Shown: positions 25,903 to 39,199 of the stretch, in pieces | How the letters are laid out: every line of letters starts with the position of its first letter | Numbering within the stretch: position 1 is the stretch's first letter | NCBI RefSeq assembly: GCF_019649055.1 | Contig: NW_026570231.1 | Location: 992,001-1,056,000 of the forward strand | Origin: Paramacrobiotus metropolitanus | Taxonomy: Eukaryota; Tardigrada; Eutardigrada; Parachela; Macrobiotidae | Direction: 5' to 3' | DNA length: 64,000 nucleotides | Position numbers and translations under genes: made by a program | The notes under the pieces: model-generated | Told to the model about the DNA's origin: nothing | Databases searched by the model: none | The model's input: only the letters and a program-made list of their open reading frames with translations

Positions 25903-28900
25903 TTACTTTCTATGGACTCGCCACCACGTCGTATCCTTCCACACATCCAGCTCTTCCCGGTTGGGAGGCATGCGTTTGGGCCGGCTGCTGTAATACACAT
26001 GCCGGCTTTCCGGTGGACCCATTTCGTAATTATGTCGTACGCGTTTCGTTGTCTTTTTCAACTTATTTTTGTATGCTGCACTGTAGCGTTTAATCACTTC
26101 TTCTTCGTCATCCGACTGGGAGAGTCGCTGGTACGAACTACCGGAACCATTGCGACGGGCTTCCTGACCTTCCAGGATCTGCAGGTCGTCCTGCGACGAC
26201 ATAATGTTGGCTTTCCGCCGACTGGCGGAGGAGCCATCCAGCAGACCGGCGTCCACATAAACGCCGGAGTCACTGTCATGAGGAATAAACGGTGGACTGG
26301 AAAATTGTGCATCCTAAAAAATAATCAATAAATAAACTGGCGGAACATTTTGACATTACAGCGCAGTCATAAATATTGAAACCACTTGCAGCTTGTAAAA
26401 AAAGCATTGCAAAAATATTAATAGTATTTAGCGTTACCCTTTGTAAGTTTTGCTCTGATACCGATTTTCCGTCCAATGCAACTTCCTGCTGTAGAAGCGG
26501 TTGGTTAGAGATTCCCGGCGAGCCGGTTTCGTCCCGATCGTCTCGCACAACGGTATCATTGTTCATGGCACTGCCCTCCGCTTTCAAATCGTCTTGCTCG
26601 CTGTCGCGAACACGAGTTTCTTGTTGCAGATTCTCGTAGACAAATTCTTCTCGCGGTGAGTTGTGCTCGCTCTGGATGCTCTCTTTTCGCACAGCTTCCG
26701 CTAAATGCTCGCCAGTGTCGTTACCGCGCGGCAGCGCTTCCGACCGCATTAACACACCGGAACTAGCAGGTTCACTTTCTGCGTTGTCACTACGCACAAT
26801 GGTTTCCGTGAACACTTCACCATCGCCAGGTTTGTTAGCAAAGAAGTCAGCCACGTCATCGTCATCGATTGCCATCGTACGCGGCAGCGAATCCGGGCGT
26901 ACAACGGTTTCGGATGCATCGTTGTCGGCGAACACTTTGTCCGTTTCCTCCGTGTCGTTTCCGTTTTGCGGGGTGGTAGCTTCGGATCGCAAGCCTTCGG
27001 TGCTGCCCATCCCATCTTCGGCTATACTAGTAGTCTCCATAATTTTGTTCATACTGTCCCGCGAATGGAATGCACTGCGCTTCTTCAACAAGGATCGCTT
27101 CTACAGATACAAAATAATAGCAGTGAATTAACCACGACCTTTGTATTAACCGAGTTCTTTAAAACATCATTAATTTTGCTAAGGTATTCCTTACTCGAGG
27201 GCTTTGCTCTAAGGATGCATTGTTATCCACGGCCAAAAGGGATTGACTTGGCTTCTGCAACGAAATCGTATTCGAGTATGAACTATGCAAACACTGGGTG
27301 ACCTTTACTATTTTGCTGGTACACCAGTAATTCGTATGCAAATTCCAATACAGCAATACACAAATGTATTATACATATGCCATCATACATATACATACAT
27401 TCACCATGTACATATACATTCACCATTCCTTTGATCACAACGAAATCGCTATAATAATAATTATTAGTAAACTTACCCGACTGGATGGTGTTGCATCGTC
27501 TGTGCTGTCGTTCTTCTGCAACTGGAAGCTGTCCAATGTACTCGTGCGCGAGAAGAACGGCTGCGTGCGATCCAGCATGTCATCAATGCTATCCCTTTCC
27601 CCCAGCGCACCGAATTCTTTAATAGCTATTTCTCGTTGAACTTCGGAAGGCTTACGGTCCAAACCACCATCGGGCAGATTCTGCAAAAAGCATCGTTCGT
27701 GATAGCCCATTATAATTAAGAATCTTTTCGTCAGTCTCATCTCGATCTGTACGTCTTTGTAAGTCCATAGATTTACCATTTTAATGGATTCCGCCATGAT
27801 CTTCTCCTTTAACTCTTCCTTGGTGTCATACATTTCCTCGTCCGAACTGGCTTGGCGCGAATAAAACGCCGGCTGCACTTTGACAATTTCATTAATGACG
27901 TCATCATGGGCATCCGCTTCCGTTGTCGTTAGCTTCCGGTCCTTCAGCGACATTTGCGATCCCCCCAGGTTTTTTAGTTCTTCTTCTTCATTGGATTTCA
28001 GGCTTTGCCGGTCTTCCGGACTGGCTTGTCCGTTGCGCTCGGTATCTGACAGTTCCTCATCCAACGGCTCAATGGAGCTAACGTTGCCGCGCTGTTCCAG
28101 AACATAGGCCGGCTGGCGTTGGATAGATGTGATCTGGTCGCTTTGATCATCGTCATCGCTGCTTTCGTCGTCTTTGCCCTTGCCCTCCCGCTGATCTACC
28201 GATGCCTGTTGTGCCTCAATGTCTTTTAGTTGCGAAAGGTCAACTTCGCGTTCGAACTCCACGTCCGAGCTGGACTCCTTGTAGAAACGGGATGTCTGCT
28301 CCATAACATCATCGAAGCTATCCCGGAATCCCATACCTGATTAAATGTACAACCTGATTAATTATATGGCTACATGCATTGTTAACTTGTCAATGTGAGG
28401 TTTTCTTATCAACAGAAATTGTAGTTTGGTTTTGGAAGACATCTATGTATTCTTACAGTTAATAGGTTTTCTCAGCAGTAGGTCTCTGTTCTCCTATATA
28501 AGTCAGCACGCAGTAAGCGTTTTCATTACTTTGTATTGCTTTTATAAGAGTAACGTCTCCGTTATAAATTGGTGAGTAGCTGGTGCTGTGATGAGCGGGA
28601 AAAGCAATCAGCTATGATATACACGCTGCCATGTAATCAGGACTATTACCGATTTATTTTAAGACAATCATTACATACCTAGTCGACGCAGTTCATTATC
28701 ATCGAAACGAGTATCCGTGCCGGCGACCGGTGAATTCATGCTATACAGCGGATCCTTGTCGTAGCTCCTATGTGGCAGTGTATCGACATCCATTCCGTCG
28801 TCTTCCATAACCAGACTCTCCGTTCGCGGGATAGCCAGCCATTCGCGTGTTTCACTGGAGGCGCGTCTAATGCTGCTCTGCGCTTCCAGGTGATACTTTC

Positions 28901-31900
28901 GTGCTGATAATTTAGCAGCCGCCAGTTGTTTGACCGAGTTGGAAGGAGACGGCGGCAACTCGTATTCCGTGCGCAGTAATTCCGGCTCGACACTGCCAAT
29001 GCTGTCTTTATTGACCGGTCGGATTTGGTCTTCTTCCAGCATCGGTTCCGTTCGCTGTAATGTTCCTTCCTGAATTTCGGTCTTCTGCATAGGTACATCA
29101 TCATCCAGTACCCTGGCTTCTGGAATATCATCTCGCACCTGGGTTTCGGATATAGTCATAAAACTGTTGGATTCTTCGGTAATCGGTTCTCCTGGTACAC
29201 GTTCGGCTTCCGTTGCTTCTACACAACGTAAAAAATTAGAAAAGCGGCTTTGTAAAAGCTTCAATGAATCTTAACAGATTATCTGATACTAAGTATTAAT
29301 TTATATCATATTGCTCTGCAAATAAATACGGCAAAAAATAATGAAACGGCTCGATTGTAAAAGTTTTGACCAATCGTGACCTTTACCAAGTTTTTGGGTC
29401 CGAGAGAAGGTTGATCCCTGCGAAGGGCTAAGCGCCCTCATGGATGCTTCTTCCGCTAATTCCTTCTCTGTGAAAGTTGGTACCTCCACTTCTTCCCAGG
29501 TGTCCACATCGTTGCCGCTTTTATCGACCGACTGAACTTTGGTTTCAGTGACAACTTCGCGAATAGTCTCCTTGTTCTCGACTTCTCTACTCATGTTGTC
29601 AGTTTGCGGCAGAATGCGAGAGCGGTCATTCAAGCCTTTTTCGAGATCCGGCTCCATGGCTGAGGGGGCGGGACGGGGCGCGTTGGGATCCAGAGAAGAG
29701 CCTTCCGGTTTCAGCTGTTGATAGCCGCCCACGGGTAGAGGGGCAATGGACGAATTGGGCTGCCGTGGACTGCGCTGGGCAGCTCGTATTAAGGCAACCT
29801 CAGGTGCGCTGTACTGCCTGTTATATTAAACACAGATTGCAAAATTTGTCCCATGAAATTGATTTAGGATTGTCGCCACAACAGGACAAATTCCACAATT
29901 AATTATATTAACACCTACAATGCAATACAAGTGCAATCTTTTGGTTAAGTCGGGGTCAAGTGTTTGATATACATTGTATACCTATAACACTAAATTTAGC
30001 AGCCGCTTTGCTTATAACATTCGAAGTTTACAACTACAGTTTTCTGCAAGTTTTGCATACGGCGCTTAAGATGACAATTTCACATTTCGGTAATATATAG
30101 CTTGATAGGTATGAACTGGAAATAAAGGCGAAACGACACTACGAAAACTTCCATAGGTAAGAATTAAGATTAACATTTACTGCAAAATTAAAGGGCAAAC
30201 TTACTCTTCTTTGCCACAATTCCGACAGCAACAGTATATCATGCAGGCAAGGAGAAACAGGACGAGCAGGCAAGCGAGGATAATAGCAATAATCAGTAAT
30301 ATGACTGCAAAAGTGAAAACAGCGTAAAATACACGTTGGTTACTTGTTATATTGTCCTGGAGGATACGATGCGATACGATTTCCTACTATTAAGTAAGAT
30401 CCTCTGCATATCGCTTTAGACTGCGTACAATTAACTAAAGGTCATTTTGACTCTTGGGTAGCCCCAAAACGTTACTTACAATACGTTTTATATAGGCAAA
30501 GATTGGCGAAAACGAAATTTTCCGGCGGGCATCTGCAAATATAGACGATTGTCGTCATCAACCTTAATAAAAGAAAGAATGACATGAAATTTATCTTACG
30601 TAATGATGGTTAAGTTGACAGGGACGCTGGCCGCAATAAGGGATGAATTCACACAATTCCTCCCAGGAAATGCCGGATTCGTATCGGTGTATCCAGGCCG
30701 GCATACGCAAGTAAAAGCGCCGAAAGTGTTCTGGCAATTAGCATTTACGCCGCAGGCCATTTGGTTAATATCGCATTCATTAATATCTGTAAAGACTTGA
30801 GATAATTTTGATTCGGTGCAGGTAAAAACTGCGCTGCCGTTGTGATATCGACAGTCTTTTGTGCCTCTACTCGTATAAGTGGAGCGGAAGAGGTCAGGAT
30901 TTACGTGTTTCCTTTTGGTATTTTCGACCTGACCATTAATGACGCACGCATTAATTTACTTAGACCGGGATTGTATCCCAGGGCATCTATGATTCTGCAC
31001 GACGTTCAACTATTAATTTTATGAATCAAAACAGGTAGTTTCTACATTTACAAAAGCCATGATTTTTGTACGTATATAGTCCGTTTTCATACGCAGCCAA
31101 TCTCGGCATGTATCTTACCCCCAACAGAGGGCGGCTGAAAAAAGGTTTGAGTTCTCCCCGATGCGTCCGGCGGAGCCAGACGCACTTTGAGCCCACCGGC
31201 ATCTCCTCCAACGGCGCCTTGGTTGTTGTTTAGCGCGGTACCCAGCGCCGTGGCCAGTTCCGTTGGCAAAACGTTATCGTCGCGTGCAGGTACGAAAGAC
31301 AGGCCGACGTTCGTCACCACACTTCCGGGGGAAAAGCTGCGGGGGTTACACGAACCGGGACTATACTGGCCAGCTGATAAGCCGGATTTGTTCAGTAACT
31401 GCTCCATCTGTAATGTTACATCATGGTCACACAACGCCTTTCGTTCACGTACGCAAATACATATGCACTACAATATAGTTCTCCTGCAACTGCATTCTGT
31501 TGATAGCAGTAATTTATTTCGGCATTTCTCTACACTGTCGGTTTCAGTTCTTTTATGCCAGTACTTGAGCAAGGTCTGGCTGATTGTTAAAATTTAATAT
31601 CATATATGCATATTACTGTACAAAATAGCGAAATGCAAATATTTATATTTATGCAGACATAATACTCTGTACTTACTTGATAGCACACAACGACCGCTAA
31701 CTGTTGAGTGGTGGGATTTGAGAAATTAAACATGTAGGACTGAAATAGCAACGGTTTCCCGCACAATTCAGCCATAGTTAGTCCAACGCTGTACTGGACG
31801 GATGCTAAAAAGTAAAAACACGCATACATATTTTAACAGTGACTTTGATTATCATAATGGTGTAACAATCGCGTGGTGCCCACCTTGGCATTTTCCTGTA

Positions 31901-34900
31901 ATAGACGTGCGAGTTGAGCCCGCCAGGCAATCACACCGGCCCGCCACACTATTGCACCGCTCCGTTGCATTGACATCGCAGCTCTTATCACAGCTCTTAA
32001 TATTTTGCTGCAGAGTGGCGTAGGCTTTTCTGAATAATTCTGGAAAGCAAGGGTACATGACTTCAAATTGGATGCCGGTATCGTTGACAACCACCGGACT
32101 GTCGGTAACGGTCCGCTGTGGTCCGGTGGGAAAATTCAAGAATACCCCCGTTGGATAGGTTAATGGATTAATTTGCGGAGGCAGCGTGCTAGTCTGTATG
32201 GACGGTGGCGACGAATTTGTCGAGCTTATTTGCGGACGGTTTGAACTTGAGGTGTTTACGGCAAGCGTGGGCGGTTTTGTTGTTGGGGAGAGTGTGGTGA
32301 ACGCGACTGTTGTTCCCATAGAACTGCCGGTCCCGGCATCCATCTCGTCAGATCGGGAGCTCGGAGCGGTTGGTCGTGCTGAGTTGTGAATATCCGTCAT
32401 ACTGCCGCGCGTAATACCATTACCAACAGTATTATTATTATTGCCGCTGGTATTATTGCCCAAAGAAATACTACTGGCATTGCGTCGCAGCGTGGAAAGG
32501 TTTAAAAACACGGGAATGATTGTGTTATTATTACTGCCGCCATGGTCGGCTATCGCTAGCGCTACGGTTGTGGTTTCTGGTAGTATCAGAGGTTCATTCA
32601 TCCGAACACCGCCGGTCGTCATCGGCGACAAGGACGACATCCGCACTGTGTTACTGTTTGACGCAACATTGCTAGCTGAACTTTTTACTGTACTAGATTC
32701 CAGGATGCTGGTGACCTTTGTCGGTGTACCGGCTTCCTGGATTGCATTTGCGGCTGCATTCGGTGAAAGAGGGTGCGATGTACCAGCGATACTTGTAATG
32801 GTGTCATTGTCTATTTCGGTGCCGGTCGTATCCTTTGTGTACGTGGTTGGGAGTGTCAGTGTGGTCAGGGTCGGTCGCGAAGGTCGGTAGATGGTGAAAT
32901 AGTCCGGCTGTGGTGGCACGGGACGGCTTGTAGTGGAGGGCGTTGTTTCTGGCAAGCTGCCATTTCTATAGCGTGATGTCGTAGTAGTCCCGGTGGGTAA
33001 TGTGGTCATTGTGGTGTCGGTGACATCGGTAATATTGGCAGTCAGCCCGATTCCCGTTAACGTCATACCTCGGACAGTCGACCCATTGATCACGCTGTTA
33101 ATGTAGTCTGCAATTGTAGTGTTACTGTTCACCGCAGAGGAATTTGCAGATGAAAATGGCGGTACATTTGAAATGGTTAGACCGGCAATGTTGAATCGGG
33201 ATGCGGTTACTGTTGTAGTGTCTAAATGTTGCTCGTTAGACTGTGGGGTAACAATTTCAATTCCACTCTGTGGCCTTCCCTGTGTGGACATCGTTGACCG
33301 AGATACCGATATCGACGGTGTGGGCAATGTAGAAATTACTAAAGTTTGTTGTCTTCCGCCAGTACTTGAAGTGACTGAGGGGGTAAGGTTGGTGCGATTG
33401 GTCGATGACGAGGATTCAATGCCACCCTGCTTTGCTGGCGCATTGGAAATGTTTGAGAAAATCTGGTTGGTTGCGAGAGAATCCAGTGGGACGTTCCCTA
33501 TGGGATTACTTGTGGTAGAAGATGATTGAGCTTTGAACCGACTTAATGCATCCAAGACAGCCTGCCAGTCACGATCACTGCTTGTTCCCGCTTTTTGTGA
33601 ATTCTGATTGTTGGTTGCAGCCGACGAGTTTGGTGACCTTTCATTATGTGCGCTGTTAATCTGACTGGTGTTGGATTTATCTGATCTGGTATTAATTTGG
33701 CTGCTCGGACTGAACACTCCCGCAATAGTCGCACCTGGACGGAACTGGGAGACCCCTGCATTGGATTCGTTGGTGTTAGGGTTTGCCGTATTACGTTGTT
33801 GAAGGTCAACCCGGTCGTCCACAGATGGCAGGGACAGATTGCTGTGATTACTGCTGTTGTACGTGCGACTGACGGATCGGTTAGGATCGCGGCCTGTTTC
33901 ACACAATGAAGAAAACTTGCTTTACTTTCCAAAATGTAGCTTATAAGTTAATACAAGACACAAACGCCGGCGTGAAACCAAACGAATATGTTCTAGAAGT
34001 ACTTGAATTTTACTGCATGCGTTAGTGCAATTTTGCCAACAGCAAACTTTTTAAATACATAAACAAATTATTTACGCATTTACATAATTAAGAAACTGTC
34101 AATATTAATCATCAAAATGCTGGTCAGTTCTTCGAAAGATTTAGCTTGAACGGGCAATTGCATTCATTGTTTAAACACTTGATATTAATCAGTTAAACTG
34201 TATTTAACAGCAACGTACTACATCGCTAATAATATAAACTCACCGCAACTCATATTTTTTGGATTGTCGTTTTTTGGAGTTTATATATCTCTAAAAATTA
34301 CGGTTCATATGCGCGCATTATTTCTCAGAGGTGTCATATATAAATAATATAACCATTGACGGCCACTTAATGGCGTTACAAAAAAGGTAATTAATTCAGT
34401 AAATTAGATAAATACAATTAAGCGCTACTTATAAGATGTACCTTCCGATTGTTGCGCAGCGTTTTCAGTAGGGCCGAGAGTTACAAACTCAGGACGAATG
34501 CAGTCCTCACAGTTAGGAAGGACAACGTAGGGATTTGATTGATTCAAGTAATTGCTTAATGGGCTTAATCCTGAATTACTGGAGCGTACGCTCCATGTTG
34601 AGCCTCCGGGGTATACGAGGATATCAACGGATGCCGGCAGATTACTGGCGTTCAAACTGGCCTATAACATCATAAACCATCATACATGCACACGTATAAC
34701 TGGATTACTGACAATTGTTTATAGCCAATTTAGCTTCCTTTCAATTATCGTTTCCAGCGGTATGTAAGTACCGTGCAACATTGCAGTGACTTGTACCAAA
34801 TGCGTAAGAAAATTGACTAAACTAGTTTCGTACCGTAGAGATAACGGAGAAGAGCCCGAACTGAAGTATTTCTATTAATAATAGTCGCATGGTACCGTTG

Positions 34901-37900
34901 TGAATACTTCGCCGACTGCTGTACATAATACTGTGAGATATGCACAGGCCAACCGGGTAGTATGAAGTGCCAGTACAATTAATAATGGAAACTTTCTACA
35001 CTACAGATCATGCTGGTCCGGAATAAGGCAAACTGTGCGCAAAAATTATTCAAAATTTGAAAATTGACAGTATGCGTAAGAAAATAGAAGAGCTCGCATG
35101 TGCGCACTGACATTGGCAACGCTGCTATATAGCTATCGCAGCCGATCATCTGATGCACAATGTCTGCATGCGCATGGATGGAAAAATGAACGCGCAACAT
35201 GTCAGGAGGTGAACATACAAGAATCTCCTGCCCTTTACCACCTCTCCCGAATCAATTGAGATAAACAATTGCAGAGATTTGCCTATTTATTTTCCATTCA
35301 TAGTATTGATTGCGAGATGGCCACACGATGCGCTGCGTAATGATCTGGGAGGGCGGTGAATAATTCATGGCTGTTGGCTTATGTAACTGCAGATAGCCGT
35401 AGCAAATGGCTTTTAAAGGGATAATGGGGTATAATCATAAAATTGCATTTAATAACGTATTTCCTCCCCTATTATGTGCGTTTTTACATAAATTCAAGTC
35501 TGAAAGAGAGATCTCATTAATAAACGCGAACACCAACTGACACGAGCGATGGTCCATGCAAAACATTTTAAATATAGCTCGATCTCTAATATTATGACCT
35601 TTTCCCTGTACGTCTAGTTCGTCCACGTCTACCTCTCTCTACTTGTAATCTAATTTCGTTAATTTATGGCTATGTTTCAAGAATTTTAAAAAAAATAGCC
35701 ATATTGTTTCTGTTTTCAAATTCGTATCCTCGTTTCAAGACCGGCAATCTGTACGAACAACAGCCAGTTCGCAAACAGTGTTCGAGTGTGACATTTACGG
35801 GGGTAGCACCTAGTATTTGGCTCGCTCTTCCATTCTCGGTTATATGGGACTGAATCTGCTTACGATCACTATACCGCAGTTGTTATCTGATTATACAGAG
35901 TATAGCCTAGATTGTCGATTTTATTTTTATTGAAATACGTACTCTTAATGCATTGGCAGCATTAACTGGAGTTCCGGTGAACCCATCCATTCGAATAAGA
36001 TCGTCGATGACCTTCTGTGACAGCGCGGAGAGATTTGATGGTACTGAAAAACAAATGCGAAGTTTACTAACCTTATCACCTAGAGTAGCGAAACTGATAA
36101 CTTAAAAAACCAGCTGCAGGCACACCACGTTTTCTTATTAGAACACCCTCATTAATATTGGGAGTAAAATGATTATTTTTTAATACATATCTAAAAAAAA
36201 TCAATTATTTCCGATCTTTGATTACAACGCGGGCAATCGCAATCACTGCGAAAGTTGTTATTCTTATTGTTTTTTACACTCTGAATTCTTACAAAACAGT
36301 CTTAAGCACTTGACTTCCTGCATGTTGCATTCCTAAAACTTCGATGCTTTTACCTGCCCAGTGCGCACTACTTGCGCGTGCAAGCCTTCAACGATCACTT
36401 AAACGTAAAAAGCGTTATAATGTTCCGGGACTTACTTATCACGCAGGTATTCCCATCCCAAAAATATCCACCGTTGCACTTGCAAATATATCCCGGTGCC
36501 GTATCCGTACAATCAGCATGATCACCGCACTGAAAGCGCGGCCAGTCAACCGCGAAGGAGCATTCATCAATAAATTCCGGCACTTCATCCGACCCATCGC
36601 CACAGTCCTCATGTCCATCCAAGAGTTTCTCGGGACGAATACACGCACCGCGATTAGCGCACAGAAACATTCGGACCGGCGCATTCAGGCAGCTTATAGG
36701 GAGCGTCGTGTTGGCAGTGATCTTATACGCCATCAGAGCGCCTCCTGTGGCGTTCCAGATCTTTATCGGCGTGATAATGCTACCCGGTGCCCAGGCCGTC
36801 ACGTGGTCCTCTGGATTGCTCAACGATCCCGGTTTGCGGGATGTTGATTGCGTTGGCATATAACCGAACATCGCGCCGTCTTCCGTTACTCCATTGAAAC
36901 CTTTCAAAAAGAAATCTGAATAAACTTTTTCGATTACGACTTCAATGTTCCGCAAAATTTATGTACCACAAGAAACTGTAAAATTACTCTGTATCAAGTT
37001 ATCAACAGAGCATTTAATTGTACAAATAATAGTTAATTTAACGTGCAACAGCAGCGGTTACACTTTCAGCTGCCCTTTTCGTTGAAAAATAAAACGTTTT
37101 CCATAAGCGCCCGATAAACGTGAAATGTAGAGATAAAACACTGCAGCTGTGTTACAAGGTCGATTATTTATAATTAATCTCAGAGTATACACCTCTGGAA
37201 TTGTTTGCAGCAGGAAACTGCGGAATTGTAAGCACAAGATTGTACCTTGAGATGCTTGTAGATCCGTAAGTTTCGATTTGCTCGCGTCACTTTGCTCGTA
37301 GTTGACAGAGTACGGCGTTGAAGTATTTATCACCAGTTGTTTATCCTTCGATGTTGTCACAACAAATTTGGGCAGTTTTTCGAGGAATTCAGCCACGTGT
37401 CGATACTGGGAAGTCGCCGCATTTTCATCCACACCGGCTTCTGTCGTATTGGCGAGCTCCACTGTCACCCAACCTGTCCCATTAGCAGGCGAATTAGCAT
37501 GCGTAGTAGGTATGAAATTAGCGGGTAAATTGCTTAAGATTTGCAGTTGTGGTGGTGTCGATGGTCGAACAGCGCTGGCACGATCCACGCTGCCATTGGC
37601 GAATAGTCCTAAGCACCATACTTGACCCGACTCATTGATCATTAGCGATCGACTGCGACAAACAATGCGCGCACTCGGTACAATTTGAATCAGGCCGGCG
37701 GTTGTGGTGTGTTTTTTACTACTGGCCGCCGGTGAATCTGACTCCTCAATGTTGCGGTATTCTCTAACGGTGACCTTTGACGGATGCCGGCTGGTAAGAC
37801 GAGCGCCCCACAAAGCACTGGCTGATATCGAGGCATTACCTTCGTTTTCCGGTTGCGCCAGCAGCCGCGGTGTAGTCCTTTCAAGTACGTTTGTGCCCAA

Positions 37901-38322
37901 GTCATGCAGAGAAGTGGCGTTTATGTAATGATCCATGGCAGCGGTGGTGTCGGTGCGCCATGTTTGGATAATTAGTGGTTTGGCTGATGTGACGAACTGC
38001 GGCATGTTGAGCGGCGCGGGCTGACAGGTTTCCCCCGGGCCAAAATACCCACTACGACACCGGCACGCGTAACCGTCCGGCTGCGGGATACAGTCGGCGT
38101 AGGCTGAACAGCGAAAATCCGGGAAATATGGTGCATAATCACAGATATTGACGCCGGATGATTCGTCTGATCCGTCCGGACAATCCTTGATGCCGTCGTG
38201 CACGCGCTCCGGCGGTATACAGCCGTTGTCGGCCACGCAGTGGAATGCGTGGGGATAAATAAGGCAATTGAAGCTTGTTATTCGATTGAATAGACGAGGT
38301 GGATCGCGCAATTGAGCAAGAC
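25903..38322 (-). CDS. Large LDLa/EGF/mucin/SEA transmembrane protein, MUA-3/MUP-4-like in layout (5' end missing)
   Basis: Sixteen minus-strand exons in transcript order: 38322-37246, 36915-36436, 36043-35943, 34661-34442, 33893-31884, 31804-31677, 31407-31119, 30786-30600, 30532-30480, 30304-30205, 29817-29387, 29218-28679, 28336-27777, 27680-27477, 27100-26438 and 26313-25903. They sum in frame to 2484 residues once one base from a missing 5' exon is counted. Order: LDLa plus EGF-like (about 15-95); a long unassigned region; a second LDLa plus EGF (about 440-519); a 670-residue Ser/Thr/Asn-rich stretch; a Cys cluster; a SEA-like domain with the cleavage-type motif GSVV; a calcium-binding EGF (DINEC...); one membrane helix near 1515-1540 (LLIIAIILACLLVLFLLACM) capped by CCCRNC; and an acidic, Ser-rich tail of about 960 residues. 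The layout recalls nematode MUA-3/MUP-4, which tie epidermal hemidesmosomes to cuticle, but EGFs are few and I see no vWA domain. The signal-peptide exon was not found. Confidence 0.75.
27364..27427. repeat. ATACAT-rich simple repeat in an intron
   Basis: The stretch is an irregular run of CATACATA and TTCACCAT units within the intron at 27101-27476. CATTCACCAT occurs twice (27397-27406 and 27417-27426). It is low-complexity and probably neutral. Confidence 0.5.
31884..33893 (-). other. Mucin-like 2.0-kb exon inside the LDLa/EGF/SEA gene
   Basis: This single exon codes for about 670 residues dominated by Ser, Thr and Asn with few charged or aromatic residues. It looks like an O-glycosylated stalk; many N-x-S/T sites are also present (for example NNTT, NSNT and NGST types). 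The block ends with a Cys-rich segment (CDKSCDVNATERC...RCDCLAG) that resembles a compact EGF. The composition makes the antisense strand open over long stretches, which produces false ORFs. Confidence 0.75.
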
Positions 38323-39199
38323 CTATCAACAAACAGGTGAATCATACCACAGGCACAGTATATACTTTTCATGATCCAAACTCCAAAGCCTCAAATATTG
38401 CAGTTACAGTATACTGGATATGGTTACGCATGAGGAAGCCTACTACCGTAATTATAATATTGGTGGTGTGCAAGACGCAAACATATTCGGATTCGTACTA
38501 TCAGAGATTACGTTATTGATTCCAATTTGTGATTTCTATTAAACTTAAAAAATCCACATCTTTCTCGCTCTTTGCGAATGAGTTTGTCATCTTTGCCCTG
38601 ATGTAAAAAAGCGGAGTACTCGCATAGTTTTTAGCGAGAAACGGTGCACTTATTTATCACTTTAACTTCCGGGCTCTCTTAAATAAATTCTAGCAAATAT
38701 ATAAATATCTCTTCTAATTCTTTTTATTACAAAATACTAATGCTTATGCTTTCACGAAGATATAGTACGAATAATGCCGATCAGTGATTTAACTGAAGAA
38801 TGCGAAACAATTTACATCATGAAAATGATTAAATTTATATATGGGCTGGAGCAGCGCGCTACAACGATTTGCATAAGCTGCTTTCGCAGCGTCTTTAATA
38901 ATTTATATTTCAATGGCCACTAATTAGGTAAGTACGAATGTACGGACTTCTATATTTTGAAAAACAGAAGCATGTATGGTTCTTAAATTCTTATTAGAGA
39001 ATTAAATCGCAGGGCGAAGCTAGGGCAATCGATTTGGTTCACGATATCAGGCCAACGAACGGTGATTGCGCAATTTGAAGGGCACTTTTAAAGGATAAGT
39101 TTAGGACAAACAACTGACGCATATTTTCGCTGTTGTTTTTTTATTTCTTAAAATTAATAATGTTTTGAGTTATTCGTCATATTGAAATTTTGCCGCAGG
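38323..39199. other. Interval that should hold the 5' exon of the LDLa/EGF/SEA gene
   Basis: Phase demands an upstream exon ending with one base of a Gly codon. I looked for a minus-strand ATG with a signal peptide and a donor and found none convincing. A TATATAAAT near 38836-38844 (minus-strand promoter orientation) could be a TATA box. The first exon might instead lie beyond the neighbouring gene. Confidence 0.3.

Noticed and set aside
25708-27131. + strand frames of 207 and 156 codons
   Set aside because: They overlap, in antisense, exons 15 and 14 of the LDLa/EGF/SEA gene and lack any recognisable domain or splice support.
32186-33529. Several + strand frames of 67-149 codons
   Set aside because: They are antisense shadows of the Ser/Thr-rich exon at 31884-33893, whose codon composition keeps the opposite strand open. 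Splice phase supports only the minus strand.
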